From Bacteroidota bacterium (GTDB lineage: Bacteria > Bacteroidota > Bacteroidia > Chitinophagales > Chitinophagaceae), in NCBI GenBank assembly GCA_023423015.1, contig JAFAGE010000243.1:1-5836 (forward strand): a DNA stretch of 5,836 nucleotides. The letters run 5' to 3'. The translations under genes were made by a program, and so were the position numbers. Below, piece by piece: positions 1 through 5,529 of the stretch. Position 1 is the stretch's first letter; the number at the start of each line of letters is the position of its first letter. The notes below the pieces were generated by a model. The model saw nothing but the letters and a program-made list of their open reading frames with translations, made no database searches and was not told where the DNA came from.

Positions 1-338
1 ACCTGCAGGACAAATTTTCCCGCTGCTTCCCTAATCTTCGTGTGATTTTTTGCAGAAAAAAACACAACTGGGAAGAAATCTGCCCCGAACACATGGTTCT
101 GCACGATGACAACCTGCAACTGCGCGACATCCGCAGGAATCACCAGCAGGGGTTACTTGAACTGAAATCCTGGTTCAAAGTGGGTGAAGCCGAAAAGGCC
201 TTCGAAAATTTTGGCCTTCACGCGCAGATCTGCTTTCGCAGTGGCAAACGCTGGATTCAAACCGGCAAAATGGATAACCTCACCATCCATGAACTGCAAC
301 TGCAATCTCATTACGAAAGACCCTCGGTATTACTATAA
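1..338 (+). CDS. Conserved hypothetical protein, 3' part (5' end outside window)
   Basis: The frame is open from the first bases of the window to a TAA at 336-338, so the gene begins upstream and only about 111 codons are visible. A GTG at 42-44 could serve as a start, but the reading before it (LQDKFSRCFPNLRV) looks like real protein, which argues for a longer gene. The segment FENFGLHAQICFRSGKRWIQT followed by LTIHELQ resembles, from memory, a Bacteroidota family of about 110-130 residues with the pattern FExxFGLxxQVFRKSGxxWLQT...WTLEEQ, annotated only as hypothetical. The protein is soluble, basic and aromatic, with alternating short helix and strand patterns and no signal peptide or membrane segment in the visible part. 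I know no function for the family. It stands alone on the plus strand and is followed at once by a hairpin, so it is probably the last or only gene of its transcript. Coding status is fairly sure; function is unknown. Confidence 0.75.
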   Translation, partial: LQDKFSRCFPNLRVIFCRKKHNWEEICPEHMVLHDDNLQLRDIRRNHQQGLLELKSWFKVGEAEKAFENFGLHAQICFRSGKRWIQTGKMDNLTIHELQLQSHYERPSVLL

Positions 339-342
339 ATAA

Positions 343-369
343 AAGCGCCGCGCCAATCGCGCGACGCTT
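343..369. terminator. GC-rich hairpin, probable transcription terminator
   Basis: Arms AAGCGCCGCGC (343-353) and GCGCGACGCTT (359-369) pair over 11 positions with one C-A mismatch around a five-base loop. The hairpin starts five bases after the stop of the upstream gene, which suits a terminator. On the plus strand no T-run follows. On the minus strand the hairpin is followed by TTTTATTTAT, so as an intrinsic terminator it would work better in the minus direction. It may act as a bidirectional transcription barrier or an mRNA 3'-end stabiliser. Confidence 0.6.
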
Positions 370-430
370 CCCTATCAACGATTAAGAGTACTCAAATTAT
401 AACACGAACGCCGTCTGACAATTTACACCT

Positions 431-444
431 TTCGGTTCACCGAA
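431..444. repeat. Short palindrome upstream of the CoA-transferase gene
   Basis: Perfect 6-base arms TTCGGT (431-436) and ACCGAA (439-444) flank a 2-base centre. The spacing suits a dimeric DNA-binding protein better than an RNA hairpin, because the loop would be too small. It lies about 75 bases before the best -7 box of the downstream gene and just before a second, poorer -7-like box, TATATTTTG at 463-471. No regulator can be named from it. Confidence 0.3.
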
Positions 445-518
445 TTATCAATGGACCGGAACTATATTTTGTCCCTTTTTCCCATAACTCTTATGCTGAT
501 CTCCCTTCTGATAGTTGT

Positions 519-526
519 TACTTTTG
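519..526 (+). promoter_or_regulatory. Candidate promoter -7 box for the CoA-transferase gene
   Basis: TACTTTTG fits the Bacteroidota -7 consensus TAnnTTTG exactly. About 20 bases upstream only a CTG at 496-498 stands where a TTG -33 box is expected, so the -33 element is weak. Transcription would start near 531-533 and give a leader of roughly 60 bases before the ATG at 595. An alternative, less exact box is TATATTTTG at 463-471. Confidence 0.45.
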
Positions 527-530
527 CTGG

Positions 531-542
531 TGACGGACGTCA
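531..542. promoter_or_regulatory. Operator-like inverted repeat TGAC-N4-GTCA (Crp/Fnr type)
   Basis: TGACGGACGTCA has arms TGACG and CGTCA around a 2-base centre. Written as TGAC-N4-GTCA it matches the core of FNR/FixK-type sites (TTGAY-N4-RTCAA) but lacks the outer T and A. It overlaps the predicted transcription start of the CoA-transferase gene, a position typical of repression. The convergent gene encodes a Crp/Fnr-type DNA-binding domain and is the obvious candidate binder, but that link is inference. Confidence 0.3.
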
Positions 543-546
543 GGTG

Positions 547-556
547 CGGCGCGCCG
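547..556. repeat. 10-base perfect palindrome in the CoA-transferase leader
   Basis: CGGCGCGCCG is its own reverse complement and is clearly more GC-rich than the AT-rich leader around it. It lies about 40 bases before the ATG at 595. It could be an operator or simply a local GC patch; nothing else supports a function. Confidence 0.2.
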
Positions 557-594
557 ATAATGCTGAATATATTTACCATAAAATTGATTGATAA

Positions 595-1911
595 ATGAAT
601 AAAGGAAAATTCGTTTCTGCCCGGGAGGCAGTAGCGATCGTGAAATCTGGCGACCGTGTATTCATCCATGGAAGCGCTGCTACACCCATCACACTCGTAA
701 AAGCATTACACGAACGTTATAAGGATCTGCGTGATGTAGAACTCGTGAGCATTACCACACTCGGCGACCTCGACTTCGCAAACCCGCTATACCATCAAAG
801 CTTCTTCTTTAATTCCCTGTTTGTTTCTGCCGCCACACGCGCAGTGGCAAATAGTAATTACGGCGATTACGTGCCGGTGTTCCTGAGTGAAATCCCTCTA
901 CTGTTTCGCCGGAGCATTCTGCCGATTGATGTTGCTATGATCCAGGTTTCTCCGCCCGACCGTCATGGATTCTGCACACTGGGCACTTCCGTAGATGTTG
1001 CAAGAGCTGCCATAGATACAGCGAAAGTAATTATCGCACAGGTGAACCCGCTGATGCCTCGTACACACGGCGACGGATTTGTTCATATCAGCAAGATCGA
1101 CATGCTCGTGGAATCGCGAAAAGATTTGCCTGAACTGGATTACTCGCAACAAACGGGTGAAGTGTATGAAAAAATCGGGCATAACGTGGCGTCACTGATT
1201 GAAGATGGCGCAACGCTGCAGATGGGCATCGGCGCAATACCCGACCAGGTACTTAAAAATCTTACAACACACCAGGATCTCGGCATACACACCGAAATGC
1301 TTTCCGATGGTGTGATCCCTTTGATTGAGAAAGGAATCATTACCAACAAACATAAAACACTTAACCGCGGAAGAACCGTAACAGGTTTTGTTGCCGGAAC
1401 GAGAAAGTTGTATGATTTTGTTGACGACAATCCTGGCATTCGCGTAATGGATATCAGCTACGTGAACGACACCAGTGTGATTCGCAGAAATCCTAAAGCA
1501 ACGGCAATTAACAGCGCAATTGAAATTGACCTCACCGGCCAGGTGTGCGCCGATTCAATAGGAACATATCAATATTCAGGAATCGGGGGACAAATGGACT
1601 TCATCAGGGGCGCCTCCCTATCTGAAGGAGGTAAAGCCATAATCGCATTGCCTTCAGTGACGAACAAAGGCGTCTCGCGCATTGTACCATTTCTGAAAGA
1701 TGGAGCTGGAGTAGTTACTACCCGCGGTCACGTGCATTGGGTGATTACGGAATATGGTATTGTAGACCTGTTTGGAAAGAACCTGAAACAACGCGCAAAA
1801 GCATTAATCAATATCGCACATCCGGATCATCGCGAAGAATTGGAAGAAGCTTATTTCAACCGGTTTGAAAAAGCATCAGAACGAAGCAAGTCGGCACCTG
1901 TTGTGAAATAA
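595..1911 (+). CDS. Acetyl-CoA hydrolase/transferase family CoA-transferase (4-hydroxybutyrate/butyryl-CoA:acetate type)
   Basis: A 438-residue soluble enzyme of the family that moves CoA between acyl-CoA and acetate or another carboxylate through a glutamyl-CoA intermediate. The N-terminal half carries VSPPDRHGFCTLGTSVD (about 118-134). The probable catalytic Glu is E234 in HTEMLSDG. The C-terminal half carries GIGGQMDFIRGA (329-340) and the characteristic TTRGHVHWVITEYG (375-388) followed by DLFGKNLKQRAKALINIAHP. The length matches the 4-hydroxybutyrate/butyryl-CoA:acetate transferases (about 430-440) rather than the longer succinyl-CoA:acetate enzymes (about 500). The exact substrate cannot be read from sequence, and hydrolase activity is possible. 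The ATG at 595 is preceded by an A/T-rich stretch without a clear Shine-Dalgarno, normal for this phylum, and the protein starts at the expected place for the family. It is transcribed alone and ends three bases from a convergent regulator gene. No internal damage is visible. Confidence 0.93.
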   Translation: MNKGKFVSAREAVAIVKSGDRVFIHGSAATPITLVKALHERYKDLRDVELVSITTLGDLDFANPLYHQSFFFNSLFVSAATRAVANSNYGDYVPVFLSEIPLLFRRSILPIDVAMIQVSPPDRHGFCTLGTSVDVARAAIDTAKVIIAQVNPLMPRTHGDGFVHISKIDMLVESRKDLPELDYSQQTGEVYEKIGHNVASLIEDGATLQMGIGAIPDQVLKNLTTHQDLGIHTEMLSDGVIPLIEKGIITNKHKTLNRGRTVTGFVAGTRKLYDFVDDNPGIRVMDISYVNDTSVIRRNPKATAINSAIEIDLTGQVCADSIGTYQYSGIGGQMDFIRGASLSEGGKAIIALPSVTNKGVSRIVPFLKDGAGVVTTRGHVHWVITEYGIVDLFGKNLKQRAKALINIAHPDHREELEEAYFNRFEKASERSKSAPVVK

Positions 1912-1914
1912 AAA

Positions 1915-2967
1915 CTAATAAAGAAGGTTCTTCAGCCTTTCTTTTTCAATGATGCTGATCTTACCGTTGTTGATATCAATTAATTTTTCACTCCTGAAAT
2001 CACTCAGGGTGCGAATAAGCGATTCTGTGGCTGTGCCCACGTAGTGTGCAATATCTTCTCTGGAAAAACCGATGTTCGATTTACCGGCACCGGAAAACTT
2101 TTCATTGATATCCAGGAGCGCCTGTGCCACCCTCCTGCGCAGAGAACTGTATGCAAGCGTGAGTAAACGTTCTTCCTTGTCGCGTACGTTCTGTGAAATC
2201 ATTTTCATAAACTTACTGGTAACGGACGTATCAGAGTAAATGATTTTGAGGAAATCATCTTTTGGTACCTGCAGTATTTCAGAGTCTTCCATCACAATGG
2301 CAGAATCATCGTAATTCTTTTCTTCTATAATGGGAATGTAGCCGATAAAATCGCCGCTCGAATGCAGGTTGGTGATGTATTCTTTACCATCATCGTTGTT
2401 CTTCACGGATTTCACTTTCCCACTTGCGAGGTAATAAAGAAATCGGGGACGCTTGCCCTGTTGGTACAACACCTGCTTTTTGGAATATGATACGGTTTCG
2501 TATTGTTCGGTGAGGTGTTTTACGAGGCCGACTTCCCGCAGATCGCTGATGAAGGAACTAACGCCTTCGGCATCCCGCGGGTAATCTTTATCGAGAAGTG
2601 CCTTCTTTTGCAAACGCATTTGAATAGCGTTCAACAATTCTATCTCTTCAAAGGGCTTGGTGATGTAGTCGTCGGCTCCCATTTCCATGCCTTTGCGCAT
2701 GTCGGTGCGTTCGGCCTTCGCCGTTAGAAAGATAAAGGGGATGTGGCGGGTTACTTCGTTTTTGTTTAGCAAGTGAAGAACCCCGTAGCCGTCAAGCACG
2801 GGCATCATGATGTCGCAAACAATTACATCAGGTTTCACTTTGAGGGCCAGTTCCACCCCCAATTTGCCGTTTTCTGCTGTGTGCGTCTGGTAGCCTGCGA
2901 GCTCCAGGATTTCGGCTGTCGTTTCCCTGATATCTTCGTTGTCGTCAATTACGAGAATGCTGTTCAT
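1915..2967 (-). CDS. Response regulator: REC receiver fused to Crp/Fnr-type DNA-binding protein
   Basis: A 350-residue cytoplasmic transcription regulator counted from the ATG at 2967. Residues 1-120 form a CheY-like receiver: acidic pair D8-D9, phospho-acceptor D52 in VIVCDIMMP, T82 in IFLTAKAE and K104 in DDYITKPFE. Residues about 157-267 form a cyclic-nucleotide-binding-like beta barrel, and about 270-345 the Crp winged helix, with helix-turn-helix FSREDIAHYVGTATESLIRTL. The recognition helix keeps the Glu and Arg (E315, R319) that Crp and Fnr use to read TGA-type half-sites. The barrel lacks the usual cAMP-binding Glu and Arg-Ser pattern, and the protein has a single Cys (C51), so neither cAMP binding nor an Fnr-type Fe-S cluster is likely. 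Control by phosphorylation from an unlinked histidine kinase is inferred. The frame extends to a TTG at 2991, but that codon overlaps the likely -7 box, and homologous receivers start at MxxILVIDD, so I chose the ATG. It ends three bases from the convergent CoA-transferase gene. Confidence 0.92.
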   Translation of the reverse strand: MNSILVIDDNEDIRETTAEILELAGYQTHTAENGKLGVELALKVKPDVIVCDIMMPVLDGYGVLHLLNKNEVTRHIPFIFLTAKAERTDMRKGMEMGADDYITKPFEEIELLNAIQMRLQKKALLDKDYPRDAEGVSSFISDLREVGLVKHLTEQYETVSYSKKQVLYQQGKRPRFLYYLASGKVKSVKNNDDGKEYITNLHSSGDFIGYIPIIEEKNYDDSAIVMEDSEILQVPKDDFLKIIYSDTSVTSKFMKMISQNVRDKEERLLTLAYSSLRRRVAQALLDINEKFSGAGKSNIGFSREDIAHYVGTATESLIRTLSDFRSEKLIDINNGKISIIEKERLKNLLY

Positions 2968-2988
2968 ACCTGATGATTTGGGGTCAGG

Positions 2989-2996
2989 CAAAGGTA
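2989..2996 (-). promoter_or_regulatory. Candidate promoter -7 box for the REC–Crp regulator gene
   Basis: Read on the minus strand this is TACCTTTG, an exact fit to TAnnTTTG. Transcription would begin near 2983 and give a short leader of about 16 bases before the ATG at 2967. No convincing TTG -33 box lies at the usual distance. The box gives the regulator its own promoter, separate from the desaturase gene that ends 95 bases upstream of the ATG. Confidence 0.45.
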
Positions 2997-2998
2997 CA

Positions 2999-3012
2999 GC
3001 AAAACATTTTGC
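2999..3012. repeat. Palindrome next to the regulator's -7 box, possible operator
   Basis: GCAAAACATTTTGC has 6-base arms around a 2-base centre. It lies two bases upstream of the regulator's -7 box, in what would be the -7/-33 spacer, where a bound dimer would block RNA polymerase. It does not resemble the TGAC-N4-GTCA element at 531-542. A role as the desaturase transcript's terminator is less likely because no T-run follows on the minus strand. Confidence 0.3.
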
Positions 3013-3062
3013 GGACGAGAGCTGAGAAACCTTACAACAATTCTGGCTGGGATGTTGAAAAA

Positions 3063-4085
3063 CTATTTCCGCCCGGCAAGATGATACTTCGCCAGGAAGT
3101 CTTTCTTAGAATCACGGAAGCTTGATACCGCTCCCAGCTTATATAGTATGAAGATGTAGATCCAGGCAAGGTCGAGCTGATGAGGAAGGAAGCCGGCACG
3201 CGCACTACCTGGATACAGGTGGTGATTATTGTGCCACTCACCGGAAAACAATCCGGGACGCATTTGGTTCAACGAAAGATTACTGCGGTCGTAGTCAACC
3301 CCATCCTTATGCGCCTCATGACCTTTTCCATGACCGGTGTAATTGAAAGCACGCACCAGTACGAACCAGAACATGGCTCCCGAAAACATAGCACATGAAA
3401 GCCCATGACCTCCTATAAAATAGAACACCAGGTACCACACCGCCCAGTTTACAAGCCAGGTTGCAATCGTGTAAGGCAGACTTGCTATAGACCCCCATTT
3501 ACGATACCTCCTGTAACTGTTTATCTCAACGCCGGTATGCTGAAGAAAATGTGCGGCACGGTTGTAATCACTTTCGTCGAGCTCCTTTGAAATGCTCTGA
3601 TGATTAACATCAGACAACATACAATAAAGAATGCCTCCTTTGGGATTGTATGGATCGCCGGGCTGGTCGGATTTTACATGGTGCACATGATGCGACACCA
3701 CATATATCTCTTCCGGAAAAGTTTTGATAACCAGGTTCTGTGTGAGATATCGCCACACGGGATGACTGAACTTATAAGCTTTGTGGGTACAAAACCTGTG
3801 GAACCAGATGGTTCCGTGTGTGCTCATGATGATCATGCTGTAAACAACAGCACAGATCATCAATGGTATGGAGAAATACTTCACCACGAATAACACAAAG
3901 AACGGCACCATACAGGCAGCCATCAACCACGCCATCAGGCTGATCCAGTTTCTTCTGTCGCGAAATATGTTAACCCTGGAAAAAGCTTCTTTCCACATCT
4001 GCTTCTTCGTAGGAACAACTAATTCACCCTTTTGGTTCGACCAGCCATACGCTGGCTCCTGTAAAACGCGGTCGATAAATGCCAT
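3063..4085 (-). CDS. Membrane-bound acyl-CoA (stearoyl-CoA type) fatty acid desaturase
   Basis: A 340-residue integral membrane diiron enzyme that inserts a double bond into a saturated acyl chain, using O2 and electrons from a separate donor, and so raises membrane fluidity. The histidine boxes of the stearoyl-CoA desaturase group are complete: H96-RFCT-H101, H132-H-V-H135-H136, the N248-xxx-H252 pair, and H285-NN-H288-H289 followed by LYP. Hydrophobic segments lie at about 48-70, 72-90, 203-224 and 227-247. This gives the usual two pairs of membrane helices with the His boxes on the cytoplasmic side. There is no fused cytochrome b5 or ferredoxin domain, so an external donor is needed. Positional specificity cannot be read from sequence, but Delta-9 is the usual activity of the group. 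The ATG at 4085 lies four bases after the helicase stop codon, with no room for a promoter, so the two genes are probably one operon with coupled translation. The stop is a TAG at 3063-3065. Confidence 0.93.
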   Translation of the reverse strand: MAFIDRVLQEPAYGWSNQKGELVVPTKKQMWKEAFSRVNIFRDRRNWISLMAWLMAACMVPFFVLFVVKYFSIPLMICAVVYSMIIMSTHGTIWFHRFCTHKAYKFSHPVWRYLTQNLVIKTFPEEIYVVSHHVHHVKSDQPGDPYNPKGGILYCMLSDVNHQSISKELDESDYNRAAHFLQHTGVEINSYRRYRKWGSIASLPYTIATWLVNWAVWYLVFYFIGGHGLSCAMFSGAMFWFVLVRAFNYTGHGKGHEAHKDGVDYDRSNLSLNQMRPGLFSGEWHNNHHLYPGSARAGFLPHQLDLAWIYIFILYKLGAVSSFRDSKKDFLAKYHLAGRK

Positions 4086-4089
4086 GCAA

Positions 4090-5241
4090 TTAATTTAAAA
4101 CGGCTGATTTCTGATCAAGCTGGTTTGCAACCGGAATTTTTGATGCAATCAGTTTCTGGATATCCCTGAGCTGTATCTGCTCTTCGTTTGAGCAGAATGA
4201 AATGGCAACGCCTGTTCTGCCTCTTCTTCCTGTTCTGCCAATACGGTGTACGTATGTCTCGGCAACATCAGGAAGCTCGAAGTTGATTACATGACTGAGA
4301 TCGTCGATATCGATGCCGCGGGCAACAACGTCGGTGGCAATCAGCACCCGAACCTTGCTCGATTTAAACCGATCCAATGCATTCTGTCGTTGTGCCTGGC
4401 TTTTATTTCCATGTATCGCTTCAGAGGCGATACCTGAGCTAACAAGACGTTTAGAGATTTTATCTGCATGGTGTTTCATGGTAGTAAAAACAAGTACCCT
4501 GTCCATTTCGCCCGACTTAAGTAAGTCGACCAGCAGATCATGCTTACGATGTTTATCTACGTGATACACACATTGCGAAATTTTCGGCGCTGCAGATGAT
4601 ACGGGCTGCACTTCTACCCTTACAGGGTTGTTCAGCAGTTTGTCGGCGAGTGCTTTGATTTCAGGCGGCACAGTAGCGGAAAATAACAGGGTTTGCTTCT
4701 TTGCAGGAAGTAAACGCACAATACGTTTTACGTCTTCAAGAAAACCACTGTCCAGCATTCTGTCGGCCTCGTCGAGTACGAAATACTGAATATTACTAAG
4801 GTGAACAATGCCCTGTTGAATCAGATCTTTTAACCGGCCAGGTGTTGCAATCAGGATGTCGGTACCTGCACGTAATGCAGACACTTGTTTATATTGCGGA
4901 ACACCGCCGAATATTACTGTATGCTTAAGACGCATGAACTTTTTATAGTCGCTGATATTTTCAGCGATCTGAAGTGCCAGTTCACGTGTTGGTGTAAGAA
5001 TCAATGCACGCAATGTGCTTCGCGTTCTTGACTGGCTACTGTCTTGTTCACTCATCAGCTGCAAAAGCGGAAGCGTAAATGCAGCAGTTTTACCTGTACC
5101 CGTTTGAGCCGATGCAAGTATGTCGCGATGTTGAAGTACAACTGGGATTGCTTTGGCCTGGATTTCTGTAGGATTTGAATAACCTTTTTCTCCCAGCGCT
5201 CTGAGTAATGCGTCGCTGAGATTTAATTCTTTAAATGTCAT
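4090..5241 (-). CDS. rhlE: DEAD-box ATP-dependent RNA helicase, RhlE type
   Basis: A 383-residue cytoplasmic ATPase that opens short RNA duplexes, with roles in ribosome assembly and RNA turnover, often at low temperature. All core motifs are present (ATG numbering): Q motif GYSNPTEIQ (20-28), Walker A AQTGTGKT (45-52), PTRELA (84-89), GG (112-113), TPGR (133-136), DEAD (157-160), SAT (188-190), TDVVARGIDI (303-312) and HRIGRTGR (332-339). The start MTFKELNLSDALLRAL is typical of RhlE proteins. Only about 44 residues follow motif VI, without the long basic tail found on many DEAD-box proteins or the CsdA/DeaD RNA-binding domain. RNA targeting probably relies on the core or a partner. The frame extends 18 codons further to a TTG at 5295, but that extension is low-complexity and unlike the family, so I chose the ATG at 5241. 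The desaturase gene follows after four bases. Assignment to RhlE rather than a sister DEAD-box group is likely but not certain. Confidence 0.93.
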   Translation of the reverse strand: MTFKELNLSDALLRALGEKGYSNPTEIQAKAIPVVLQHRDILASAQTGTGKTAAFTLPLLQLMSEQDSSQSRTRSTLRALILTPTRELALQIAENISDYKKFMRLKHTVIFGGVPQYKQVSALRAGTDILIATPGRLKDLIQQGIVHLSNIQYFVLDEADRMLDSGFLEDVKRIVRLLPAKKQTLLFSATVPPEIKALADKLLNNPVRVEVQPVSSAAPKISQCVYHVDKHRKHDLLVDLLKSGEMDRVLVFTTMKHHADKISKRLVSSGIASEAIHGNKSQAQRQNALDRFKSSKVRVLIATDVVARGIDIDDLSHVINFELPDVAETYVHRIGRTGRRGRTGVAISFCSNEEQIQLRDIQKLIASKIPVANQLDQKSAVLN

Positions 5242-5249
5242 AAATGATC

Positions 5250-5296
5250 GCAGATTTTGTGTGTGGGATCTGCCTGTCCCATTGTTGTTCAACAAC
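5250..5296 (-). promoter_or_regulatory. Structured leader of the helicase gene with alternative hairpins
   Basis: Three inverted repeats lie just before the helicase ATG at 5241. Hairpin A pairs 5250-5255 with 5268-5273 (GCAGAT/ATCTGC, 12-base loop), and its near arm ends eight bases before the ATG, where ribosomes bind. Hairpin B pairs 5264-5268 with 5277-5281 (TGGGA/TCCCA, 8-base loop) and shares bases with A, so the two exclude each other. A third palindrome, GTTGTT-C-AACAAC, covers 5284-5296. This arrangement could switch translation, but the stems are short and no folding energy was calculated. Confidence 0.35.
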
Positions 5297-5410
5297 TGTT
5301 TTTAATTGAAAATGAAAATGTAACAAATGCCTTGAAGCAGGAGCAAAAACTAACTAAGATGCGGGAGCAGAATAATTAACGATTACTAATGCGGGGATTC
5401 GCTTGAAGTA

Positions 5411-5418
5411 CAAATATA
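5411..5418 (-). promoter_or_regulatory. Candidate promoter -7 box for the helicase–desaturase operon
   Basis: Read on the minus strand this is TATATTTG, an exact fit to TAnnTTTG. Transcription would start near 5404 and give a leader of about 160 bases before the ATG at 5241. A TTG -33 box is not visible at the expected distance. A second, poorer minus-strand match, TAGTTTTTG, lies at 5344-5352. On the plus strand the overlapping TACGCTTTG (5417-5425) is one base off the consensus spacing and could serve the divergent small gene at 5530. Confidence 0.4.
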
Positions 5419-5529
5419 CGCTTTGTTTGCTGCATGACCTATTATTTACGGGTATTGTGCTTAATTTCACATACCTTCAATCGAATCGCCTGCAAATTCC
5501 TTCCCCACTTTATATTAAACAGGCGATAA

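Noticed and set aside
448..669. Minus-strand open frame of 73 codons across the CoA-transferase promoter and start
   Set aside because: It overlaps the well-supported start of the CoA-transferase, has no recognisable protein pattern and looks like a chance frame.
1918..1945. Possible terminator hairpin between the convergent genes (AAGAAGGTTCTTC, then a T-rich stretch)
   Set aside because: The stem is only four or five bases with a loop of two or three, and the sequence codes for the regulator's C-terminus; too weak to call.
2968..2991. Longer start (TTG at 2991) for the REC–Crp regulator, adding eight residues
   Set aside because: TTG is a rare start, the extra residues are not receiver-like, and the codon overlaps the likely -7 box. 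The ATG at 2967 gives the normal receiver N-terminus.
3180..4098. Several open frames on the plus strand opposite the desaturase
   Set aside because: They are shadows of a desaturase with all His boxes intact; none has a recognisable domain or a ribosome site.
5242..5295. Longer start (TTG at 5295) for the helicase, adding 18 residues
   Set aside because: The extension is rich in Asn, Gly, Ser and Thr and unlike the family, whose members begin at the MTFKEL-type start. The same bases form palindromes better explained as leader RNA.
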